From positions 1,798,001-1,862,000 of the forward strand of contig CAVTIZ010000003.1 of assembly GCA_963735045.1 (NCBI GenBank): a stretch of DNA of 64,000 nt, read 5' to 3'. The notes under the pieces were generated by a model, which did no database searches, had not been told where the DNA came from, and saw nothing but the letters and a program-made list of their open reading frames with translations. Within the stretch, counting starts at the first letter, position 1; each line of letters starts with the position of its first letter. The stretch comes from Salsipaludibacter sp963735045 (lineage in GTDB: Bacteria > Actinomycetota > Nitriliruptoria > Nitriliruptorales > Nitriliruptoraceae). Position numbers and translations under genes: made by a program. Of the stretch, positions 42,783 through 50,553 are shown in pieces.

Positions 42783-43298
42783 ATGACCGTCCAGGCCCGC
42801 ACCGACGACCTGACCCGCATGGACGTCGACGTGGTCGTCAACGCCGCCAACGAACAGCTCGCCCACGGGGGTGGGGTCGCCGCGGCGCTGGCCCGCGCCG
42901 GCGGACCGCAGGTCCAGGCCGAGTCCGACGCCTGGATCGCCGAGCACGGACCGGTCGGTGACGGACGCGCCGCCGTGACCACCGCCGGGGCCATGCCGGC
43001 CCGGTGGATCGTGCACGTGGTCGGCCCCCGCTACGCCGGCGACGGCACCGACGCCGACCGCCTGGCGGCTGCGGTCACGGCCGCCCTGGAGGCGGCCGTG
43101 GACCTCGACGCGACCGACGTCGCACTGCCGGCCATCTCCGCCGGGGTGTTCGGCTATCCCCTGGCCGACGCGGCCGAGGTCATCGCCACCGCGGCCCGGG
43201 CCTTCGACCAGGGCCATCCCGGGGCGCTGGCCATCACCCTCGTCGGGGTCGACGACCGCGCCACGCAGGCCTTCCGCGTCGCCCTCGACCGGGCCTGA
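42783..43298 (+). CDS. Macro-domain protein (ADP-ribose-binding)
   Basis: A protein of 171 residues that is essentially one macro domain. It has DVVVNAANEQLAHGGGVAAALARAG (adenine and distal ribose site), VHVVGPRY, and the phosphate loop ALPAISAGVFGYPLADAAE. It may hydrolyse ADP-ribose from proteins or O-acetyl-ADP-ribose; the Asn and Gly residues of the MacroD class are present. GAGGAG six bases before ATG 42783 selects this start over ATG 42756. The stop is one base from that of the convergent ABC ATPase gene. Confidence 0.9.
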   Translation: MTVQARTDDLTRMDVDVVVNAANEQLAHGGGVAAALARAGGPQVQAESDAWIAEHGPVGDGRAAVTTAGAMPARWIVHVVGPRYAGDGTDADRLAAAVTAALEAAVDLDATDVALPAISAGVFGYPLADAAEVIATAARAFDQGHPGALAITLVGVDDRATQAFRVALDRA

Positions 43299-43299
43299 C

Positions 43300-44058
43300 C
43301 TAGAGCCGGCCGGCGTCGATGATGCGGGCGAGGAACTCGCGGGTGCGGGGCTGGGTGGGGTCGGCCAGGACCTGCTCGGGCGGGCCGTACTCCAGCACGC
43401 GTCCCTCGTGCAGGAACGCGACCCGATTGGCGACGTCGCGTGCGAAGCCCATCTCGTGGGTCGCCAGCACCATCGTCATGCCGGCCTCGGCGAGCTCGCG
43501 GATCACGCGCAGCACCTCCCCGACCAACTCGGGGTCCAGCGCCGAGGTGATCTCGTCGAGCAGCAGCAGGTCCGGGTCGGTGACCATGGCCCGCACGATC
43601 GCGGCCCGCTGCTGTTGACCACCCGACAGCTGGTCGGGGTAGGCCTGGGCCTTGTCGCCCAACCCGAAGCGCTCGAGCAGGTCGACGGCCGTGGCCTCGG
43701 CCCGGGCGCGTGGGACCCGGTGGGCCTTGCGGGCACCGAGTGTCACGTTGTCGAGGCAGGTCAGGTGCGGGAACAGGTTGAAGCCCTGGAACACCATCCC
43801 GATCCGGCGTCGGACGGCGTTGACGTCGACCCGCCGGCCGGAGATCTCGACACCGTCGAGCAGGATCCTCCCGGCGTCGATGCGTTCGAGCAGGTCGACA
43901 CACCGCAGCAGCGTCGACTTGCCACACCCGGACGGGCCGATCAGGCACACCACCTCGTGGTCGGACACGTCCAGGTCGACGCCACGCAGCACCGGGCGAC
44001 CCCCGAAGGACTTGTGGACCCCCTCCAGGACCAGGCCGTGGGACGTGTCGGCGGTCAT
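43300..44058 (-). CDS. Polar amino-acid ABC transporter, ATP-binding protein
   Basis: A nucleotide-binding subunit of 252 residues of a GlnQ/GltL-like importer. Walker A is GPSGCGKST, the Q-loop VFQGFNLFPHLT, the signature LSGGQQQR, Walker B LLLLDEITSALDPE and the switch ATHEMGFARDVA. The ATG at 44058 overlaps the permease stop (ATGA). The operon order on the minus strand is binding protein, permease, ATPase. The Walker B glutamate is present (DE), and the usual PTSALDP is ITSALDP here. Confidence 0.93.
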   Translation of the reverse strand: MTADTSHGLVLEGVHKSFGGRPVLRGVDLDVSDHEVVCLIGPSGCGKSTLLRCVDLLERIDAGRILLDGVEISGRRVDVNAVRRRIGMVFQGFNLFPHLTCLDNVTLGARKAHRVPRARAEATAVDLLERFGLGDKAQAYPDQLSGGQQQRAAIVRAMVTDPDLLLLDEITSALDPELVGEVLRVIRELAEAGMTMVLATHEMGFARDVANRVAFLHEGRVLEYGPPEQVLADPTQPRTREFLARIIDAGRL

Positions 44059-44978
44059 GCGACGACGCTGGAGCGACGTGCCCGCTGGCGGGCGGTGTAC
44101 CAGTCGACGTAGCGCACCATCGGGACCGACAGCAACAGGAACAGGGTGGTCGCGACCACGTACGGGCTGTAGTTGAACGTGCGCGAGGTGATGATCTCGG
44201 CCTCCCGCAGGGCCTCGCGCACGCCCAGCACCGACACCAGTGCCACGTCCTTCTGCAGGCTCACCAGCCCGTTGAGCAGGGCCGGGACGACGTTGCGGAT
44301 GGCCTGGGGCAGGATCGCGTGGCGCAGCGACTGCCACTGGCTCAGCCCCAGGGACCGGGCCGAGGCGCGCTGGGACTCCGGCACCGACTCGATGCCGGCG
44401 CGGTAGACCTCCGCGGTGTAGGCCGAGTAGCTCAGCACCAGCGTGGTGGTGCCCCAGAAGAACTGCGACCGCGGGACGCCGGGCAGGTCCAGTGCCGGGA
44501 TGCCGAAGCCGAGCAACGCGATGGCCAGGATCAGCGGCACGCCACGCCAGAAGTCGATGTAGACGATGGCCAGCAGCCGCAGCGGCGCGAAGGCCGGACC
44601 CCGCAGCGAGCGCATGACGGCCAACACCAGGGCCAGCACGAGGATGGCGACCTGGGCCACCAGGAACATCTGGACGTCGAGCCAGAAGGCCGCGAGCACA
44701 CGTGGCCACGAGTCGGCGATCACCTGGGGGTCGAAGAACTGCTGCTGGATGCGCGGCCAGTTGGGCGACGACCCGATCGCCCATGCCAGTAGTCCGAACA
44801 CGACCACCGTCGAGGTGGCGGCGACCGCGGTGCCGGTGGCGCCCTCCTCGGCGAAGAAGTCCCCGACCCGCTGGGTCAGCGGACGCGGGCCGAGCAGCGC
44901 CGGTGGGCCACCCACGTCGACCCCACCGCCAGACCCGTCGCCGGACCCGTCGCCGGACCCGTCGCCGGGGCCCGCCAC
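44055..44978 (-). CDS. Polar amino-acid ABC transporter, permease
   Basis: An inner-membrane subunit of 307 residues. The N-terminus has a GDGS repeat (three units), then one helix and a linker. The HisM-type core follows, with FWRGVPLILAIALL, VLSYSAYTAEVYRAGIESVPESQ and the coupling-helix EAA motif region ASARSLGLSQWQSLRHAILPQ. The GTG start at 44978 lies one base after the stop of the binding protein. It forms the pore of the importer with the adjoining ATPase. A single permease implies a homodimer. Confidence 0.92.
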   Translation of the reverse strand: MAGPGDGSGDGSGDGSGGGVDVGGPPALLGPRPLTQRVGDFFAEEGATGTAVAATSTVVVFGLLAWAIGSSPNWPRIQQQFFDPQVIADSWPRVLAAFWLDVQMFLVAQVAILVLALVLAVMRSLRGPAFAPLRLLAIVYIDFWRGVPLILAIALLGFGIPALDLPGVPRSQFFWGTTTLVLSYSAYTAEVYRAGIESVPESQRASARSLGLSQWQSLRHAILPQAIRNVVPALLNGLVSLQKDVALVSVLGVREALREAEIITSRTFNYSPYVVATTLFLLLSVPMVRYVDWYTARQRARRSSVVA

Positions 44979-44979
44979 G

Positions 44980-45966
44980 TCAGTTCGACAACGTCGGGAT
45001 GTCGCCGCCCTGCTCGAGCCACTCCGCCTGCAGGTCGGCCACGGTGCCGTCGCCCTGCAGCGCCGACAGTGCGACGTCCACGCACGGGACCAGTTCCGAG
45101 CCCTCGGCGAACATCATGCCGAGCTCCTCGGCGTCGCCCTCGGCCGGCAGGACACCGACGATCGAGGCGTCGGGGATCTCGACGGCGGTGATGTAGTACG
45201 CGGTCGGCAGGTCGAACACCAGCGCGTCGACCTGGCCGGCGTCGAAGGCGGCCTTCGCGGCGGCGTTGTCGTCGAAGGCCAGCACCAGCTCGGTCGGCGC
45301 GATGACCTCCTCGGCGTAGTCCAGCGACGTCGTCCCGATCGCCGCACCCAGGCGGACGTCGGCCAGGTCGGCCACCGACGTGGCGGTCGCGGCCGGCGAG
45401 CCCTCGGCGGCCACGATCGCCTGCTGCACGGCGTAGTAGCCCTCGGAGAAGTCCACGACGCGGTCGCGCTCCTCGGTGATGGAGTACTGCTGGACGTTGA
45501 CGTCCCAGTCCTTGTCCCCCGGGGCGATCGCCTCGTCGAAGCCGGTCCGGGTCCAGGTCACCTGGTCGGCGGTGAAGCCCATCTGCTCGGCCAGTGCGTA
45601 CACCAGCGCGGACTCGAAGCCCTCGCCGTTGGTCGGGTCGTCGTCGACCATCCACGGTTCGAACACCGGCTCGCCGGTCGCAACGGTCAGCACGCCGTCG
45701 GCGACCAGGGGAAGGTCCTCCACCTCACAGTCGCCCGTCGGGGTGATGGCCTCGGTCGCCATGGCCGACGCCGACGCCGACGGCGCCTCGGATCCGCCGT
45801 CGGTGGGCGGGGCGCTGCCCGGTGACGACGGGGTGGCCGACGCCTCGGCGGCGTCGGCCGGCGGCGCCGAGGTCGCAGCCGACTCGGTCGTGTCGTCACC
45901 ACCGCACGCGACGAGCACCAGGGCCACGGTGACGGCGGCCAGCGGACGGATCGGGCGAGATCGCAT
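44980..45966 (-). CDS. Polar amino-acid ABC transporter, substrate-binding lipoprotein
   Basis: A lipoprotein of 328 residues. The lipobox LVLVAC gives Cys21, then a Ser/Ala/Thr linker of about 55 residues and a family 3 solute-binding domain: GVLTVATGEPVFEPWMV, GFESALVYALAEQMGF and IGTTSLDYAEEV with the ligand-binding strand order. A GEGFE element is in place of the more usual GFD. The ATG at 45966 follows AAGGA. It delivers an amino acid or similar ligand to the permease encoded one base downstream. Confidence 0.92.
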   Translation of the reverse strand: MRSRPIRPLAAVTVALVLVACGGDDTTESAATSAPPADAAEASATPSSPGSAPPTDGGSEAPSASASAMATEAITPTGDCEVEDLPLVADGVLTVATGEPVFEPWMVDDDPTNGEGFESALVYALAEQMGFTADQVTWTRTGFDEAIAPGDKDWDVNVQQYSITEERDRVVDFSEGYYAVQQAIVAAEGSPAATATSVADLADVRLGAAIGTTSLDYAEEVIAPTELVLAFDDNAAAKAAFDAGQVDALVFDLPTAYYITAVEIPDASIVGVLPAEGDAEELGMMFAEGSELVPCVDVALSALQGDGTVADLQAEWLEQGGDIPTLSN

Positions 45967-46060
45967 GGCAGGTCCTTGGCGAGTCGTGGCGGACACCGCG
46001 GGCGAACCTAGCACCGACGCCCGGCCGACTCGCGACCTCGGCCGCCGGGCCCGCCGGGGG

Positions 46061-47163
46061 TCACGACGAGTCGCGGACGTCCTCCCCCGCGTCGGGCACG
46101 GCGTCGGGTACGTCGTCACCCTCCGGTTCGACGTCGTCCCAGCCACCACCCCCGTCGGGCCCGTCGACGCCGTCGCCCGGGTCCTCGTCGGGCGCGTGCC
46201 GCAGCGACCACCAGATCGAGATGGACAGCAGCAGCGCGATCACCAGCAGCGAGGCCCACGTGGGGATGTGGTACCACTCCGCGATGATCATCTTGATCCC
46301 CACGAAGCCCAGGATCGCCGGCCAGTCCGTAGTCGAGGTAGCGGAAGCGGTCCTTCATCCCGGCGAAGGCGAAGTACAGCGCGCGCAGGCCAAGGATCGC
46401 GAACGCGTTGGACGACAGCACGAGGAAGGGCTCGCGGGACACGGCCAGGATCGCCGGCACGGAGTCCACGGCGAACACCACGTCGGTGGCCTCGATCAGG
46501 ACCAGCACGGCGAACAGCGGCGTGGCCATCAGGTGGCCGTTCTCGCGGACGAACATCTTCTGGCCGTGCAACTCGTTGGTGGTCGGGACCACGCGGCGCA
46601 CGGCGCGCAGCACGAGGGACTGCTCGGGGTCGACCTCGTGGTCGTCGGGCTGGGCCAGCTTCCACGCGGTGTAGAGCAGGAACGCGCCGAACACGAACAG
46701 CAACCACGCGAAGGCGTCGAGCAGCGCCACGCCGGCGAAGATGAAGATGGCGCGCAGCACCAGGGCCCCGAAGACGCCCCAGAACAGCACGCGGAACTGG
46801 TACTTGTTGGGGACCTTGAAGTAGCCGAGGATGACGGCCCACACGAACACGTTGTCGATCGACAGCGACTTCTCGATCAGGTAGCCGGCGTAGTACTCGC
46901 CGGCGGCGGCGGCGCCGAAGCCCCACCACACGACCAGTCCGAAGGTCAGCCGCGATGGCGATCCAGACCGCGGACTCGACCAGCGCCTCCCGGAAGCTGA
47001 TCTCGTGGGCGGTGCGGTGCACGATCAGCAGGTCGGCCAGCAGCAGGGTGACCACGATCGCGCCGAGCGCGATCCATTCCCAGGCGAGGACGTCCAGTTC
47101 GACGAAGTTGCCGGCGCCGGCCGCCTCGGTGGCGAGCAGGACGGGTGTGGACAGGAGGGGCAT
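46061..47163 (-). pseudogene. terC: TerC/Alx-family membrane protein gene split by two frameshifts
   Basis: The conserved TerC sequence runs through all three minus-strand frames. MPLLSTP...ESAVWIAIA lies in the first, LTFGLVVWWGFG...YLDYGLA in the second, and ILGFVGIKMIIAEWYH to the stop at 46061 in the third. The junctions are near 46950 and 46319, and each is corrected by removing one G/C base (GCGGCTG, GCCGGCG). The restored protein is 366 residues, with the metal-site motifs EKSLSIDNVFVW and IEATDVVFAVDSVPAI intact. TerC/Alx proteins export manganese, which fits the manganese riboswitch just upstream. Either the gene is recently inactivated or the window has two one-base sequence errors. 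Frame conservation outside the shifts favours error or very recent loss. Confidence 0.85.
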
Positions 47164-47211
47164 GGGAGGACCTCGGGGTCAACGGTGGCCGCGCACGGTC
47201 GTGGCGGTTCG

Positions 47212-47352
47212 GCGACACGGTGCCCGAAGGTCTCTCCCGCCGTCTGGGCGGCCCACAGCACCGGGTCCGTCCGTCGACCGACCGGAAACGGCCGGGTCGC
47301 GGTGGACCGGGATGACGACGCTGCGGAGGGTGGGGTACTCCCCCTCATGGCG
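47212..47352 (-). promoter_or_regulatory. yybP-ykoY manganese riboswitch upstream of terC
   Basis: Read on the minus strand, the leader has the two conserved boxes of this class. GGGGGAGTA lies near 47337-47345, followed by CGTCGTCATCCCGGTCC, and GGGAGAGACCTTCGGGC lies near 47222-47238. Stems pair across the intervening sequence. In bacteria this RNA senses Mn2+ and controls Mn exporters such as MntP and TerC/Alx. The GGGAGAGACC core is complementary, with one bulge, to GGTCCTCCC at 47164-47172 next to the terC start, suggesting control of translation. Confidence 0.85.
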
Positions 47353-47358
47353 CCCGTG

Positions 47359-47364
47359 AGTCTA
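47359..47364 (-). promoter_or_regulatory. -10 element of the terC riboswitch leader
   Basis: Minus-strand TAGACT precedes the riboswitch, with transcription expected near 47352, directly before its GGGGGAGTA box. A -35 was not recognised; the region upstream is an 11-bp inverted repeat. Confidence 0.5.
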
Positions 47365-47370
47365 TGGCCA

Positions 47371-47398
47371 CGCCCGCCGGGCGTGCACCCGGCGGGCG
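47371..47398. terminator. 11-bp inverted repeat between terC and the hydrolase gene
   Basis: CGCCCGCCGGG and CCCGGCGGGCG are perfect complements around a 6-base loop (CGTGCA). The repeat sits just upstream of the terC leader -10, where the -35 would be. It may be an operator or a hairpin insulating the two divergent genes. Confidence 0.45.
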
Positions 47399-47566
47399 GT
47401 CGTCCGGGCAGGTCGTCCGATCGGGTCGTTTGGCCGGGTCGTCGGGCGGTGGGGCGACGACCGCCGCGGCGACGGGTTCCCCCTCCTCCGGACGGAGGAA
47501 CGCAGCCGCGGTCACCACGGGACGCGGCCATGCGCTTGACTGTCCAGCAGGCGAACCGGAGCCACC

Positions 47567-48211
47567 ATGGATCTGCACCACCTCGGCCACTCCACCCTGC
47601 TGGTGGACACCGGTCGTGTCCGGGTCCTGGTCGATCCCGGCAACCTCACCGACGACTGGCACGGGACCACCGACCTCGACGTGATCGTGGTCACCCACCG
47701 GCACCCGGACCACATCGACCTCGAGCACGTCGGCGCCCTGTTGTCCGACAACCCGGGCGTGCGCGTGCTGGCCGACGGCGGGACGGTCGACAAGCTCGGC
47801 GTCCACGACGTCGCGGCCACGGTGCTGCGGCCCGGCGCCCGCCACACCTTCGGTGACCTCGACCTGCAGGCCGTGGGTGGTGACCACGCCGTCATCCATC
47901 CCGGGATTCCCCGGATCACCAACGTCGGTGTCGTGCTGGCCGAGGACGGCGGTCCGCGCCTGTTCCACCCGGGGGACTCCCACGACGCGGTCCCCGGCGG
48001 GATCGACGTGCTGGCCCTGCCGCTGGCGGCGCCATGGACGTCGATGGCGGCCACCGCCAACTTCGGCCGCGGGATCGACCCGGACCGGGTCGTGCCGATC
48101 CACGACGCCGTGCTGTCGCCGGCTGGCCGTCGCATCTACCTGCGCCTGGCCGACCAGCTCATCCGCGGCCAACTGCTCGACCTCGCCGCCACGGGCCCCA
48201 CCCGGCTGTGA
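47567..48211 (+). CDS. Metallo-beta-lactamase-fold hydrolase (UlaG-like)
   Basis: A protein of 214 residues. The metal-binding signature is VVTHRHPDHIDLEH, with LHHLGHSTLLVD at the start, GGDHAVIHPG and a late FHPGDSH, as in UlaG/YcbA-type MBL-fold proteins. Substrates of this branch range from ascorbate-6-phosphate lactone to phosphodiesters; nothing here decides. The ATG at 47567 has only a weak ribosome site (GGAG 9 bases upstream). It is divergent from terC and convergent with the YbaK gene. Confidence 0.87.
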   Translation: MDLHHLGHSTLLVDTGRVRVLVDPGNLTDDWHGTTDLDVIVVTHRHPDHIDLEHVGALLSDNPGVRVLADGGTVDKLGVHDVAATVLRPGARHTFGDLDLQAVGGDHAVIHPGIPRITNVGVVLAEDGGPRLFHPGDSHDAVPGGIDVLALPLAAPWTSMAATANFGRGIDPDRVVPIHDAVLSPAGRRIYLRLADQLIRGQLLDLAATGPTRL

Positions 48212-48226
48212 GCCGCGGCGTCGCGG

Positions 48227-48718
48227 TCAGGACGGGTCGGTGACGTCGGCCACGATCGCGTCGAGGTGGGCCAGCACGACATCGGCGGCCACGGTCACCC
48301 CTGCCCCGTGCTCGCCCATCCCCAGCGACACCTCCCGCCCCACGATCCGCTCGTCGGCGACCACGGGCAGGGCCGTGCGCGATCCCAGTGGCGTGATGGT
48401 CCCACGCGCGTAGCCGGTCATCCGGGTCGCCTCGTCGGTGTCGGCCATCGTCATCCGGGTCACGCCGAGCACCGCTCGCAGGCGGTTCCACGCGATGACC
48501 CGATCCCCGGGCACGAGCACGAAGCGATGGTCGTCGGCATCCACGCGCACCACCATGGTCTTGACCAGGTCGCGGGGCTCGATCCCGCGGGCCTCGGCGG
48601 CCTCGGCCAGCGAACCCACCCGCCCGTGTCGGGTCACCCGGTGGGCGATCCCGGCTGCCTCCAGCGCGGCCAGCGCCGGCGTCTCGACGTCGTCGAGGTC
48701 GTCGAGGTCGTCGGCCAC
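48227..48718 (-). CDS. YbaK/EbsC-family aminoacyl-tRNA deacylase
   Basis: A trans-editing domain protein of 163 residues. The sequence follows the family: RVTRHGRVGSLAEAAEARGI, LVKTMVVRVD with the conserved Lys, FVLVPGDRVIAWNRL, and TGYARGTITPLGSRTALPVVAD. These enzymes hydrolyse Cys- or Ala-tRNA(Pro) to prevent mistranslation. The GTG start at 48718 is four bases after the stop of the small CxxC protein, with which it forms an operon. Confidence 0.88.
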   Translation of the reverse strand: MADDLDDLDDVETPALAALEAAGIAHRVTRHGRVGSLAEAAEARGIEPRDLVKTMVVRVDADDHRFVLVPGDRVIAWNRLRAVLGVTRMTMADTDEATRMTGYARGTITPLGSRTALPVVADERIVGREVSLGMGEHGAGVTVAADVVLAHLDAIVADVTDPS

Positions 48719-48722
48719 GCCG

Positions 48723-48959
48723 TCAGACGATCCCGTGCGCGTCCACGGCCGCCCACAGGTTCTCGTCGATGCCGTGCACCTGGCGTTCGCCGCGACCCTG
48801 CATGTCCCGCGCCGCCTGCTGGTGGAACTCCACCGCGCTGCGCATCCGGTGGACCTCGCGCATCAGCCAGTGGTGGTCGCACGGCTCCTCGCCGGTGCAG
48901 TCGTCGCACTCCTCGGGCGTGCCGCGGTCCGACTGGATGTCCTGCAACCGGTCCGACAT
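48723..48959 (-). CDS. Small Cys-rich protein (78 residues)
   Basis: A short protein. AAGGA lies seven bases before ATG 48959. Residues 18-29 hold ECDDCTGEEPCDHHW, with three Cys and two His in a spacing that could bind zinc or a metal cluster. The rest is a helix-rich segment (LMREVHRMRSAVEFHQQAARDMQ). There is no signal peptide. It is probably co-expressed with the downstream YbaK-type deacylase. I do not recognise a named family. Confidence 0.6.
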   Translation of the reverse strand: MSDRLQDIQSDRGTPEECDDCTGEEPCDHHWLMREVHRMRSAVEFHQQAARDMQGRGERQVHGIDENLWAAVDAHGIV

Positions 48960-49095
48960 GGTCGGTCCTTCCTGGCGGGAGAGGCTGTGGGTCGACGATA
49001 GACGGCGGCGTCGGCCGTGTCCTGCGGACGTCCCCTGCGGCCGCGCACCCGGATGGCCGCCCGACCACGACGGCCCCACCGGTAGCCTCGCGGGC

Positions 49096-50547
49096 ATGGC
49101 CTCCTCCCCCGACCACTCCCCGTCTCGCTGCCTCGTCACCGGTGCCACGGGCTACGTGGGCAGCCGCCTGGTCCCGCACCTGCTGGCCGCCGGCCACGAC
49201 GTCCGGGTGCTCGCCCGCACCCCGGCCAAGCTCGACGACGTGCCATGGCGCGACGACGTCGAGGTGGCCGAGGGTGACCTGGGTGACCTCGACTCGCTTC
49301 GCCACGCCTTCGCCGACATGGAGGTCGTCTACCACCTCGTGCACAGCATGGGCGGCGTGGAGGACTTCGCGGAGGAGGAGGCCCGGACCGCACGCATCGT
49401 GGTCACCGCGGCGCGCGACCAGGGGGTCGGGCGCCTGGTCTACCTCAGCGGCCTGCACCCGGAGGACGAGGACGCCTGGTCCACCCACCTGCGCTCGCGC
49501 ATCCAGGTCGGACGGATCCTGCTGGACTCCGACATCGAGACCGTGGTCCTGCAGGCCGGAGTGGTGATCGGATCCGGCTCGGCGTCGTTCGAGCTGATCC
49601 GCCACCTCACCGAGCGCCTGCCGGTGATGACCACGCCCCGGTGGGTGCACAACCGCATCCAGCCCATCGCGGTCCGCGACGCCATGCACTACCTGGTCCA
49701 CGCCGCCACGGCCGAGCCGGCGACCAGCCGGACCTGGGACATCGGCGGTCCCGACGTGCTGACCTACGGCGAGATGATGGCGACCTACGCCAAGGTGGCG
49801 CGCCTGGGCCGACGCCACATGGTGGTGTTGCGTCCGCTGACGCCCACGATCGCCAGCCACTGGGTCGGCCTGGTGACGCCCATCCCGCCCGGACTGGCGC
49901 GGCCACTGATCGAGTCGCTGGAGAGCGACGCCGTGATGCTGGACCACGACATCGACGACCTGATCGCGCCACCCGACGGCGGCCTCACGCCCTACGTCGA
50001 CGCGGTGCGCGAGGCGCTGGACCACGGACAGCGTGGCCGCGTGCCCGTGCGCTGGGACGACGCCCGCCCCCTGGACACCCCGGGCGAACCGACCCCGTCG
50101 GACCCGGACTGGTCGGGTGAGCTGGTGCTCACCGACCGGCGGACCCGGGCCAGCGACCTCGGCCCCGACGCCCTGGCCGCCGCGGCGGCCGGGCTCGACG
50201 GCACCTCGACCGGCCTCGGACGCCTGACGCCGTTGCCGACCGGGACCATCACCACGCTGGTCACCGGCGCGCCCCGCGACGACGACCCGTCGGCACCCAC
50301 GTGGCGCCTGGTCACCGACGAACGACCCGACCGCGTCCTGCTGGTGGCCGAGGCGCGGATCCCCGGACAGCTGTGGTTGGAGGTGCGGACGGCACCGCAC
50401 GACGACGGTGGCAGCCTCCACGGCCAGCGCCTGGTGTTCGCCCCACGTGGACTCGGCGGCATCGTGTGGTGGCATGCCCTGCTGCCGTGGCGCGGCCTGG
50501 GCCTGCTCGGACTGGGCAACGCGATCGAGGCCCGCGCCACGCGCTGA
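49096..50547 (+). CDS. NAD(P)-binding protein fused to a DUF2867-like SRPBCC domain
   Basis: A two-domain protein of 483 residues. The N-terminal atypical SDR domain (about 1-330) begins CLVTGATGYVGSRLVPHLL, with VYHLVHSMGGVEDF and VVLQAGVVIGSGSASF. The C-terminal domain (about 350-483) is DUF2867-like, closing with FAPRGLGGIVWWHALLP. Such fusions are widespread in actinobacteria, and their reaction is unknown. ATG 49096 is preceded by weak Shine-Dalgarno sequence. It is convergent with glgA, with only 6 bp between the stops. Confidence 0.87.
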   Translation: MASSPDHSPSRCLVTGATGYVGSRLVPHLLAAGHDVRVLARTPAKLDDVPWRDDVEVAEGDLGDLDSLRHAFADMEVVYHLVHSMGGVEDFAEEEARTARIVVTAARDQGVGRLVYLSGLHPEDEDAWSTHLRSRIQVGRILLDSDIETVVLQAGVVIGSGSASFELIRHLTERLPVMTTPRWVHNRIQPIAVRDAMHYLVHAATAEPATSRTWDIGGPDVLTYGEMMATYAKVARLGRRHMVVLRPLTPTIASHWVGLVTPIPPGLARPLIESLESDAVMLDHDIDDLIAPPDGGLTPYVDAVREALDHGQRGRVPVRWDDARPLDTPGEPTPSDPDWSGELVLTDRRTRASDLGPDALAAAAAGLDGTSTGLGRLTPLPTGTITTLVTGAPRDDDPSAPTWRLVTDERPDRVLLVAEARIPGQLWLEVRTAPHDDGGSLHGQRLVFAPRGLGGIVWWHALLPWRGLGLLGLGNAIEARATR

Positions 50548-50553
50548 GGCCGG

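Noticed and set aside
46061..47163. Programmed ribosomal frameshifting in terC
   Set aside because: No slippery heptamer or downstream structure is evident at either junction, and two shifts of the same type in one gene would be extraordinary. Error or mutation is simpler.
49096..50547. Calling the SDR-DUF2867 protein a complex I-associated subunit
   Set aside because: The N-terminal NAD(P)-binding domain resembles such proteins, but the fused C-terminal domain and the lack of nuo genes give no support.
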